A stretch of 64,000 nucleotides of DNA, taken from positions 23,749 to 87,748 of the forward strand of contig PBVT01000022.1 in NCBI GenBank assembly GCA_002728755.1, given 5' to 3'. The notes beneath the pieces were generated by a model. That model did not search any database, was not told the DNA's origin, and saw nothing but the letters and a program-made list of their open reading frames with translations. The number at the start of each line of letters is the position of its first letter. Position 1 is the first letter of the stretch. Source of the stretch: Myxococcales bacterium (GTDB lineage Bacteria; Myxococcota_A; UBA9042; UBA3505). The translations under genes were made by a program, and so were the position numbers. This document shows positions 25,756 through 33,669 of this stretch, one piece after another.

Positions 25756-27465
25756 ATGAATGAAGGGGGTAAATTCCTGATCCTTGGCGGTGCCGGATTG
25801 GTGGGGCTCCAGGTCTGTCGGACAGTGGCTCGTGATTTTTCTCCGGGTACCATCATCGTCGCGAGCCTTTTGCTTGGCGAGGCGGAGGCCACGTGCAAAG
25901 AATTGGCAGAAGAGTTCCCCGATGTGGAGTTCGTCCCCGAGTATGGAAATCTATTTGTACCCGAGGATCTGGCCGACGCTCCCCGCAGCGCGCTTCGAGA
26001 TGATCCAGCCAACCGGGCTCGTATTCTGCAGCATACATTTGGTGATTTTGAGCAGGAATACAAAACCAACAAATTGGCCGGGACCATTAAAAAACATCGA
26101 CCCCAGGTCATCGTCGATTCCGTAAATACTGCTACAGGCTTTTCCTACCAGGATGTCTTCGGGACCACGGTTCGCGTAGAAGAACTCCTGAAAGATCCTG
26201 CTATTGAGAACCACGACGCCCTGCAGCGTGAGGTGGAAGTCCTTATGATGAGCCAGGGGGCGCCGCAGTTGATTCGTCATATCCGCTTCCTGTACCGGGC
26301 GACGGTGGAAGTGGGGACTCGAGTCTATGTGAAAGTTGGTACGACGGGTACCGGTGGTATGGGGTTGAATATTCCCTACACCCATAGCGAAGATCGACCG
26401 AGTAGCCAGCTGTTGAATAAGACCGAGGTTGCTTTTGGGCATACGGGGCTTCTGTTCTTGATGGCACGTACGCCGGACGCCCCTATCGTCAAAGAGATTA
26501 AGCCGGCCGCCATGATCGGTTATCGCGCCGTACAATATACGGAGATCCGTGGCCGCGATGGTCATCCCCAGCATGTATTTGAGCCCAGGACTGTGAACCT
26601 GGAATCCGAAGGGATGTTGGGACTGCGGGAAGACTCGGAGGGATACGTGGATCACGGTCTCCTCCAGACAACCGTGGTGAACACTGGGGAAAACGGTGTG
26701 TTCACACGGGGAGAGTTTGGGGCGATCACCGCGATTGGCCAGATGGAATTTGTGACACCCGAGGAGATCGCCCGAACGGTGGCTCTGGAAATCCGTGGTG
26801 CGACCACCGGACGAGATATTATCAGTGCTCTGGATGGAGCGGTTATGGAGCCATCCTACCGCGCGGGCATGATTCGAACCGTAGCCCAGGAGGACCTCGC
26901 GGCCCTGGAAGCCAAGATGGAGGATCACTCGGTGGCTCTCGGACAGCTCGGTCCTCCGGAACTGAGCAAACTTCTCTTTGAGGCCCACCTGATTAAAGAG
27001 ACTTTTGGGGCGGAGAGAGACGGTATCCTATATATCGATGGCGACCGATCCAACCCACGCGACCCGGCTGATGCGGCCCAGGCCATCGCGGAGATATGCA
27101 GTAATCATACGGTGCGGCAGACAGCAACCAGTGTGGGGATACCCATTCTCTATCCCGATGGATGTACTCTGTTCCGAGGTCCGCGGATCAACGTGCCCGA
27201 GGTCCGTGGGCGTGATCAGCGCGTGTCCCTCGAGGACGCAGACGCAGTCGAGGGATATATTCGAAAGGGTTGGGTCGATCTTCGCCCCGCGAATATTGCC
27301 CTCTGGCAGGATCGATTCCGTCGAATGATCGAAGCACGTGAACATGTTGCGACCAAGGGGTCGGCTGCTTTCACATTGGCCACATATCTTGGCCAGGACA
27401 TCGAGATCGGTGAAGTGGTTGCCTGGGTGTTGAACAACGAGATGGGTGGCTCGCGTCTATTCTAG
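25756..27465 (+). CDS. Rossmann-fold NAD(P)-binding protein of unknown function
   Basis: The 569-residue protein starts with a clear dinucleotide-binding motif (FLILGGAGLVGLQVCR, 7-22) followed by a strand ending in AS, as in saccharopine-dehydrogenase-like or extended SDR proteins. GTTGTGGMGLNIPY near residue 195 and a later IEIGEVVAWVLNNEMGGSR are distinctive but I cannot assign them. The middle region is soluble and mixed alpha/beta. GGAG lies eight bases before the ATG. It has no operon partner on its strand, and its end overlaps the convergent queG by nine bases. Confidence 0.75.
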   Translation: MNEGGKFLILGGAGLVGLQVCRTVARDFSPGTIIVASLLLGEAEATCKELAEEFPDVEFVPEYGNLFVPEDLADAPRSALRDDPANRARILQHTFGDFEQEYKTNKLAGTIKKHRPQVIVDSVNTATGFSYQDVFGTTVRVEELLKDPAIENHDALQREVEVLMMSQGAPQLIRHIRFLYRATVEVGTRVYVKVGTTGTGGMGLNIPYTHSEDRPSSQLLNKTEVAFGHTGLLFLMARTPDAPIVKEIKPAAMIGYRAVQYTEIRGRDGHPQHVFEPRTVNLESEGMLGLREDSEGYVDHGLLQTTVVNTGENGVFTRGEFGAITAIGQMEFVTPEEIARTVALEIRGATTGRDIISALDGAVMEPSYRAGMIRTVAQEDLAALEAKMEDHSVALGQLGPPELSKLLFEAHLIKETFGAERDGILYIDGDRSNPRDPADAAQAIAEICSNHTVRQTATSVGIPILYPDGCTLFRGPRINVPEVRGRDQRVSLEDADAVEGYIRKGWVDLRPANIALWQDRFRRMIEAREHVATKGSAAFTLATYLGQDIEIGEVVAWVLNNEMGGSRLF

Positions 27466-28536
27466 GTCGCCGTCTTTCGACTGCACTTCGTCTAGCCAGC
27501 GCACAGTTCGCTGTAGGCCTTCCGGCCCAGTTCGTTTCAGTGGTGTCCCAATCAACCGCTCTCGTGCCTGCTCCGGTCTCTTCAGAAAGGCGTCCACATC
27601 CGCGCGTCGGGGGGCTTCGCCAAGATTACGCGGATGAAAATCGTTGAGGGTCGTCATCGGGCTCTTTCGGTTAAAGGGGCATACATCCTGGCAAAGGTCA
27701 CAGCCGAATAGATGGGGGGCGAGCCCCGAACTTTGATCGACCGGTAATTCGTTCTCTCGGGTCTCGATGGTTCGATAGGAAATACAACGAGTCGCATCCA
27801 AAACGTAGGGTTCTACAAAGGCGTCCGTTGGGCAGACGTCCAGGCATGCGGTGCAGCTACCACAATGGTCGGGGACTGCGCCCGTGGGTTGAAGGTCCAG
27901 ACTGGTGAGGATCACCCCCAGAAAGAACCAGGACCCTACCATCGGATTGACCACAAGTGTGTTCTTAGCCATCCAGCCCAAGCCCGCATGGGTGGCGAGA
28001 ACCTTCTCCATAAGAGGGCCTGTGTCCACCCATTGGCGGAAATCATGTTCGGGTCCAAAGGCTTCTTTGAGTTGCCGTACGAGTCTACGATTCATGCGGG
28101 TCAGCACACGATGGTAGTCGCGGCCCCAGCCGTAGCGACTGATCCATAATCGTTCGTCGGCGTCTGGATAGGCCTGATCAGATTCTGGGTCGATGAGAGC
28201 GTCTGTATGAGGAAATGGCGTCTCGTAGATCAGACCCACGACAAGCGCACTTCGAGCCCACGGTGAAACCTCACTGGGATCCATCCGTTTCGTAGCGGTC
28301 TTGCGAAGATAGTCCATCGTGCCGGCGTATCCCCGGTCTAGAAATTCCTGCAGATGTACATGTTCCGGGTGGGGGCCGATCGGACCAACACCGGCGAGAC
28401 TATAACCCTGTTGTAGGGCCAGGGTTCGGACTCGAGCCGCATCACGCGCGGGATTTGTTGCGTGACCTGGCTGTAGAGGATCGCCATCTACAGAAAGAGA
28501 AATGGCCGCCTGGCCTCTGAGGTTTTCGGTGTCCAA
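27457..28536 (-). CDS. queG: Epoxyqueuosine reductase
   Basis: QueG performs the last step of queuosine synthesis in tRNA using cobalamin and two 4Fe-4S clusters. The cluster motifs are visible: CGSCTACLDVCPTDAF, a following CISYRTIE, and CDLCQDVCPFN. The catalytic Asp lies in the VDTGPLMEK segment, followed by GLGWMAKNT. At 359 residues the length is normal. The only plausible start I find is a TTG at 28536; the first in-frame ATG is far inside the protein. The 3' end overlaps the convergent Rossmann-fold gene by nine bases. Confidence 0.94.
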   Translation of the reverse strand: MDTENLRGQAAISLSVDGDPLQPGHATNPARDAARVRTLALQQGYSLAGVGPIGPHPEHVHLQEFLDRGYAGTMDYLRKTATKRMDPSEVSPWARSALVVGLIYETPFPHTDALIDPESDQAYPDADERLWISRYGWGRDYHRVLTRMNRRLVRQLKEAFGPEHDFRQWVDTGPLMEKVLATHAGLGWMAKNTLVVNPMVGSWFFLGVILTSLDLQPTGAVPDHCGSCTACLDVCPTDAFVEPYVLDATRCISYRTIETRENELPVDQSSGLAPHLFGCDLCQDVCPFNRKSPMTTLNDFHPRNLGEAPRRADVDAFLKRPEQARERLIGTPLKRTGPEGLQRTVRWLDEVQSKDGDLE

Positions 28537-28666
28537 AAGGGCGACTCGTGCTCCATTAATAATCGATTCTTACCACTCAATCGCGGCAAGAAGAAGCCTC
28601 ATCTTGCGTTGTGGCGCGGTTCCGGTTAAGTCTTTGCATCACAAACGAGTGACTGGAGACGTGTAT

Positions 28667-29926
28667 ATGGCACAGCGAATCAAGAAGATTACGCATCTTC
28701 TTCAAGAGTTTTCACTACCTCTTATTGCGGGGGTTGTTGTTTCACTGATCTACGCCAACGTAGATCTGCACCAATACGAAGCGATAATTCATTACCAGTT
28801 TGGATCCGCGACACTTCTTGGTCATAAACTCACCGTTCATTATCTGATTAACGATATCTTCATGGTGCTGTTCTTTGGGATAGCGGCCAAAGAGATTACA
28901 GAGAGCGTACTTCCTGGCGGGGATCTCAACCCACCATCACGAGCCGTAAACCCCTTATTGGGTACATTGGGCGGTGTATTTGGGCCCGTAGGGGTGTATT
29001 TCCTATTGGTGCATCTGGCCTATTCCGGTCATGCGGATGCGAGCATTATTCGCCATGGATGGGGCGTACCTACGGCCACAGATATCGCGCTGGCCTGGTT
29101 GGTGGCACGTGTCATCTTTGGGGCCCGACATGCGGCGGTAAGTTTTCTTTTATTGCTGGCTGTTGCGGATGACGCGATCGGGCTCGGGATCATCGCTGTT
29201 GTGTACCCCAAGAGCTCACCAGAGGTCTTATATCTCTTATATTTCACCGCACCCGGAATGATCCTGGCCTATATAATGCGCAAAAAAGGCGTACGGGCTT
29301 GGCTCCCCTATGTGGCCTTTGCGGGAGTCTTGAGCTGGATTGGTTTTTCCATGGCGCATTTGCATCCTGCCCTGGCGTTGGTTCCCATTGTACCGTTTAT
29401 GCCGGGTCCAAGCAGAGATACCGGCCTCTATGTAGGTCATGACGAGGTGGATGAGGAACATGCCGCCCAGGCCGCGGGGGAAACCGTCACAGACCATCAT
29501 GACCACAGTACGCTTCATGAATTCGAACATAATCTGAAGCTACCAATCGACCTCGGATTGTTCTTTTTCGGCTTTGCCAACGCGGGGGTTCCATTCACAT
29601 CCATTAACACTGTGACATGGATTGTTCTGGCCTCTCTTATTCTGGGAAAGATGGTGGGAATTACCTTCTTCTCCTGGTTCGGAACAAAGATCGGCTTCCC
29701 CCTACCGGATGGTATGTCTATACGTCATCTGGTTGTGGCGGGGATCGTGGCTGGCCTCGGTCTTACAGTGGCTCTCTTTGTCGCCGGAGAGGCTTTTAAG
29801 ACAGCGGAAGCTGCTGCCTACCTGGGGCCTGCAAAAATGGGTGCCGTATTTAGCGCGGGTGCTGGTCTGCTAGCCTACGTTATCGCGCGAGCATGGGGGA
29901 TTCGTCCCGAGAGCGACGGCTCCTGA
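28667..29926 (+). CDS. nhaA: Na+/H+ antiporter NhaA
   Basis: The ATG at 28667 with GGAGA upstream gives 419 residues and about twelve membrane helices. VPTATDIALAW and LAVADDAIGLGII hold the paired Asp residues that bind Na+ and H+ in NhaA. A loop before the last helices is longer than in E. coli and rich in His and acidic residues (EEHAAQ, DHHDHSTLHEFEHN), possibly a pH or metal sensor. It exchanges sodium for protons at alkaline pH or high salt. trmH follows ten bases downstream. Confidence 0.95.
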   Translation: MAQRIKKITHLLQEFSLPLIAGVVVSLIYANVDLHQYEAIIHYQFGSATLLGHKLTVHYLINDIFMVLFFGIAAKEITESVLPGGDLNPPSRAVNPLLGTLGGVFGPVGVYFLLVHLAYSGHADASIIRHGWGVPTATDIALAWLVARVIFGARHAAVSFLLLLAVADDAIGLGIIAVVYPKSSPEVLYLLYFTAPGMILAYIMRKKGVRAWLPYVAFAGVLSWIGFSMAHLHPALALVPIVPFMPGPSRDTGLYVGHDEVDEEHAAQAAGETVTDHHDHSTLHEFEHNLKLPIDLGLFFFGFANAGVPFTSINTVTWIVLASLILGKMVGITFFSWFGTKIGFPLPDGMSIRHLVVAGIVAGLGLTVALFVAGEAFKTAEAAAYLGPAKMGAVFSAGAGLLAYVIARAWGIRPESDGS

Positions 29927-29935
29927 GACATTGGC

Positions 29936-30595
29936 ATGAGTCCCGAGCGGTTCGAAAAACTTCGCAATACTCTGTCTCGACGACAACTTGATCTGACAAT
30001 TCTGACAGACCAGGTCCATAAACCCCATAACATCTCAGCCATTATTCGTAGTTGTGATGCGGTCGGTGTCCACCGGATCCATACGGTATGGAACGAGGCC
30101 GGATTTCCTACCTTTCACCTGACATCTGGTGGAAGCCGGAAATGGGTGCAGGTGAAGCCACACCCTACGATTGGTGAGGCCGTTTCGGAATTGAAAGGGG
30201 CTGGCATGCGGGTTCTGGCGGCGCATCCATGCCCCGAAGCTGTGGATTTCCGTTCGATCGATTTCACGCAACCATCGGCAATTTTGATGGGTGCAGAGCT
30301 CGATGGCGTGGGACCAGAGGCTCTTGCGCTCGCCGATGATTATATTGTCATTCCCATGATGGGCCTGGTTCGATCCTTGAATGTTTCGGTCGCAGCCGCC
30401 ATCATCTTATTTGAGGCCGCCCGTCAGCGTCGGGAGGCGGGATTCTACGAGCGCAGACAGATGGGAGAAGAGGAATACACCAGGACCCTTTTTGAATGGG
30501 CGTACCCGGAGCTGGCGGAGTATTGTCAACGCCATGAGCTACCGTATCCGCGTCTTGATGAAGACGGGGAACTATTGGATGAGATTCCTCATTGA
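29936..30595 (+). CDS. trmH: tRNA (guanosine-18-2'-O)-methyltransferase
   Basis: This SpoU-family enzyme methylates the 2'-OH of G18 in tRNA. The 219-residue protein is close to E. coli TrmH: RRQLDLTILTDQVHKPHNIS, the catalytic Arg in SAIIRSCDAVGV, ILMGAELDGVGPEAL and IPMMGLVRSLNVSVAAA, which form the SAM-binding knot. It stands between nhaA and an RNA methyltransferase-like gene on the same strand. Confidence 0.96.
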   Translation: MSPERFEKLRNTLSRRQLDLTILTDQVHKPHNISAIIRSCDAVGVHRIHTVWNEAGFPTFHLTSGGSRKWVQVKPHPTIGEAVSELKGAGMRVLAAHPCPEAVDFRSIDFTQPSAILMGAELDGVGPEALALADDYIVIPMMGLVRSLNVSVAAAIILFEAARQRREAGFYERRQMGEEEYTRTLFEWAYPELAEYCQRHELPYPRLDEDGELLDEIPH

Positions 30596-30612
30596 GGGAT
30601 CAGGCGAGACCT

Positions 30613-31935
30613 ATGACCACAGACGAAAAACGATGCGAAATTCGGGGGATGACGCCCGCAGGTCTTGGTATCGGTGTGACGGAATCCGGCGACCGAGTCC
30701 ATGTGGTGGGTGGAATCGCCGGTGAGGTCTTAACGGTTCGTATGGCCGGCGTTGCGGACGGTACACCTTATGGTGTTCCCACTGGATTCGAACGGTCTCA
30801 CCCTGCTCGGGTAGAACCCTTTTGCCCGGCCTTCGAACGCTGTATGAAATGTCCGTGGATGGCCTATCCCCTGGAGATGCAAGAGGCGCTTATTCGCCGC
30901 CTTGTGGAGAGGTTTCTGACCCGGTTACAGTCCAGTCTGGGGATTGAACTTCCGGAGCTGAGCTGGACTTCGCCAGAGCTGCCACAGCGATGGTCCGGGC
31001 GCGTGCGATATCGATATCGAGTGCATGGGCCTGGCGATGCCGAGGTGGGCTTCTATCGGCCGGATCGAGTGACCATAGAGTCCATCGATGATTGTGCGGT
31101 CGCTGCCCATCCCCTGGGAGATATCTTGCCGACTCTCCGGTCAGCACTTCGAGAGTTTTCTTTGCCTGGTACGGGGCAGATCGTCGTGTCTCTCGACGAC
31201 AACCCAGACGCGACCGAGGCCGTTGTCTGCATTCGCGCCGACGATGGCCATTTTCCGGACCCGGACTGGTGCAATACATTGGCTCGTAGCGGGTGGCCAG
31301 TGCGTGGAATGATTCTACAGGACCGGGAGTATCGGGAGCGGTTTCGCTGGGGTGACCCGACCTATCTACCGTTGGGGGAAGCGCGCACGGATCGTCCGGT
31401 GCGGGCTACGGCTGGATTACCCTTTGAGGATGGTCCAGAGGTGACGCGCGCAGTACGCGATACTGTGATTGGTTGGCTGGAGGAATCCGAACGAAAGACC
31501 CGCGTTCTTGAACTCTTCGCAGGGGTCGGTGTCTTTACATCGGCTCTGTACGAACGTTGTGATTTTGTAGACGCGGTGACTACACCCGCCTGGGCGATTG
31601 ATGATCTACACGCCAATTTTGACACGGTGAGTAAGGAGCGGGTTCGGCGCAGTTACGCTTCGATGGCCCGAGGGTTGGCTCGACCGTATCGAAAGCCGGG
31701 TGGTTACGACTTGATCTGCGCATGGGCTCCCCGGCGGGGGGCGATTGGTCTCTGGCCCACTCTCAAGGAGATAGAAGCTCCTGTTTTGATCACGAGCCAC
31801 GCAGACCTTTTATCCAATGGGCCGGATCTGAAACGAATTGTTGCGGCCGGCTACCAACCAACTCGGGGAAAATTGATCTACGCAGAGCCTCATAGAGGTC
31901 GTGCAGAGCTTGTTTTGTGGTGGGAGCGAAGATAG
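30613..31935 (+). CDS. TrmA/RlmD-like RNA methyltransferase homologue without catalytic Cys
   Basis: The 440-residue protein has the layout of RlmC/RlmD/TrmA uracil-5 methyltransferases: a TRAM-like N-terminus, an iron-sulfur Cys set (71, 77, 80 and 161), and a SAM motif LELFAGVGVF. Two catalytic features are missing. The 'DPPR' motif reads WAPR, and the nucleophile motif 'SCNP' reads SHAD, with His396 where Cys should be. It may bind RNA without methylating uracil, or do other chemistry. ATG at 30613 has AGGCGAG upstream; a TTG at 30592 overlaps the trmH stop. Confidence 0.7.
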   Translation: MTTDEKRCEIRGMTPAGLGIGVTESGDRVHVVGGIAGEVLTVRMAGVADGTPYGVPTGFERSHPARVEPFCPAFERCMKCPWMAYPLEMQEALIRRLVERFLTRLQSSLGIELPELSWTSPELPQRWSGRVRYRYRVHGPGDAEVGFYRPDRVTIESIDDCAVAAHPLGDILPTLRSALREFSLPGTGQIVVSLDDNPDATEAVVCIRADDGHFPDPDWCNTLARSGWPVRGMILQDREYRERFRWGDPTYLPLGEARTDRPVRATAGLPFEDGPEVTRAVRDTVIGWLEESERKTRVLELFAGVGVFTSALYERCDFVDAVTTPAWAIDDLHANFDTVSKERVRRSYASMARGLARPYRKPGGYDLICAWAPRRGAIGLWPTLKEIEAPVLITSHADLLSNGPDLKRIVAAGYQPTRGKLIYAEPHRGRAELVLWWERR

Positions 31936-32011
31936 ATTGTCTGTTCCCATGGGAGCCCGGATTGACAGGGGTTTCCTGTGTGGTGATGATGTCGGTCTGT
32001 GGAGGTATTGT

Positions 32012-32434
32012 ATGGCATATGTATTTCCGAGTGATGAATGGGTTGTGGCGTATAGTGACGCCATTAATGCCAGCAGTGAATACCAGGCTGCGGCCGGTGA
32101 ATGGGATCAGGGGCCTGTCGCCATGGTGTGCCAGGCGCGGCCCGATCTGGGCATCGATGAAGATGTGGGTATGTGGCTCGATCTCCATAAGGGGGTTTGC
32201 CGCGAGGCCTATGTTGTCGATGTAGAAAAAGCACGGTCCGCTCCCTACTGTATCTCCGGTCCCTACGATCGATGGAAGCAGGTGATTCGTGGGCGTCTCG
32301 ATCCCATAACTGCGATCATGCAGGGAAAATTTCGGATGAAGGGCAATTTGGCCGACCTGGTTCGCTACGTGGAGGCAAGTCGTTGCCTTGTGGAGTGTGC
32401 CTGTGATGTGGATACCGAGTTCCCAGACGAATGA
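32012..32434 (+). CDS. SCP2 sterol-carrier-like protein
   Basis: The ATG at 32012 with a strong GGAGG seven bases upstream gives a 140-residue protein. It fits the SCP2 lipid-binding fold: an N-terminal helix (EWVVAYSDAINASSEYQAAA), beta strands, then GPYDRWKQVIRGRLDPITAIMQGKFRMKG split by the typical conserved 'P..a...gk.k..G' pattern, and a closing helix. Such proteins bind fatty acids or other lipids in the cytoplasm. The ligand is unknown. An iron alcohol dehydrogenase follows 40 bases downstream. Confidence 0.85.
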   Translation: MAYVFPSDEWVVAYSDAINASSEYQAAAGEWDQGPVAMVCQARPDLGIDEDVGMWLDLHKGVCREAYVVDVEKARSAPYCISGPYDRWKQVIRGRLDPITAIMQGKFRMKGNLADLVRYVEASRCLVECACDVDTEFPDE

Positions 32435-32473
32435 TGTTTTGAACACCGTGCTCCGCCACGGAAGGATACCCCT

Positions 32474-33631
32474 ATGTACGGCTCCGAACTTTCATTCAAC
32501 TTCTTAGCTCCTACCAAGATAGTATTCGGTAATGGAACACTCGAAGAACTGCCGATGGAATTGGAGGCTCTGAACGCCAATCGGACTCTTCTCGTTACAG
32601 ACCGAACCTTGAAAGAGCATACGTCGATCGTAGACCGCGCTGAGAAGGTCTTGCGACAACGTCACGTGGGCACATATTGCGATGTCACGCCGGACGCCGA
32701 GGTCTCGTGTATCGAACGAGGGGCGGCCATGGCCCGTGAGCTGGAAGCCGACAGTGTGGTGTCCGTCGGTGGTGGTAGCGTGATGGACGCTGGTAAGGGG
32801 ATAGCCCTTCTCTTAGCGCATGGTGGTCAACTGATGGACCATCAAGGCTTTCAGAATCTGCCCGGTTCCGTTGCCCCACATATCGCGGTTCCCACAACGG
32901 CAGGTACTGGCAGCGAAGTGTCCTATGTCTTTGTGACCAAAGAGGATCAAAAGAAGATCCTGTTTTGTGACTTCAACCTGATCCCTCCCTGCACGATCCT
33001 CGATCCAGAGGTCACGGTCGACCTGCCGGCGGGGTTGACGGCCGCAACAGCCATCGACGCGTTGACCCATGCCATTGAAGCGATGCATTCGAACCAGCGT
33101 CAGCCCTTCGCAGATGCCATGGCCAAGGAAGCGATCCATTTGATTCGGACCTATCTACCCAGAGCTCTGGCCGATGGACAGGATCTAACGGCGCGTGGGC
33201 AGTTATTGGGTGCAGCCACAATGGCAGGGATCGCGTTTAGCAACGCCCAGGTGGGTCTCGTACATGCGATGGCCCATTCGGTGGGTGCTCGTCATGGTGT
33301 TCATCATGGTACAGCAAACGCGATCTGTCTTCCCCATGTAATTCGATTCAACGCAGAAGCCTGCGCCGATGTATACGCCGCGGCGTCTCGCGCGTTTGGA
33401 GTTCCTCCAACCGGACAGGGCGATGTGGCAGACACGATGGCTTTTGCAGACGCCATCGCTGAATTCGTAGCCGATTGTGGGCTCCCGACGCGTTTGTCGG
33501 AGGTGGGTCTTAGCGAGGACGATTTGGCCGACTGTGCTGCGGCATCCATAAACGATGGAAGCATCGTATACAACCCTCGTTTTGCCATGGACGTAAATCT
33601 ATTATTACCGGTGTTCCAGCAGGCACATTAA
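32474..33631 (+). CDS. Iron-containing alcohol dehydrogenase
   Basis: A 385-residue group III alcohol dehydrogenase. GGGSVMDAGKG is the NAD(P)-binding motif. The metal ligands are visible as Asp and His in AIDALTHAIEA and two His in GLVHAMAHSVGARHGVHHG. PTTAGTGSEVS is the family signature. The alcohol or aldehyde used cannot be read from sequence. GAAGGA lies before the ATG. The stop abuts the next gene region (TAATG), but the lipoprotein that follows probably starts 39 bases later. Confidence 0.94.
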   Translation: MYGSELSFNFLAPTKIVFGNGTLEELPMELEALNANRTLLVTDRTLKEHTSIVDRAEKVLRQRHVGTYCDVTPDAEVSCIERGAAMARELEADSVVSVGGGSVMDAGKGIALLLAHGGQLMDHQGFQNLPGSVAPHIAVPTTAGTGSEVSYVFVTKEDQKKILFCDFNLIPPCTILDPEVTVDLPAGLTAATAIDALTHAIEAMHSNQRQPFADAMAKEAIHLIRTYLPRALADGQDLTARGQLLGAATMAGIAFSNAQVGLVHAMAHSVGARHGVHHGTANAICLPHVIRFNAEACADVYAAASRAFGVPPTGQGDVADTMAFADAIAEFVADCGLPTRLSEVGLSEDDLADCAAASINDGSIVYNPRFAMDVNLLLPVFQQAH

Positions 33632-33669
33632 TGACCTGCGGATTCGTGAATACAGCAAGGAGCCTTCGA

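Noticed and set aside
25951..26988. A 345-codon minus-strand reading frame
   Set aside because: It lies wholly antisense to the Rossmann-fold gene, which has a clear nucleotide-binding motif and ribosome site. The antisense product shows no domain.
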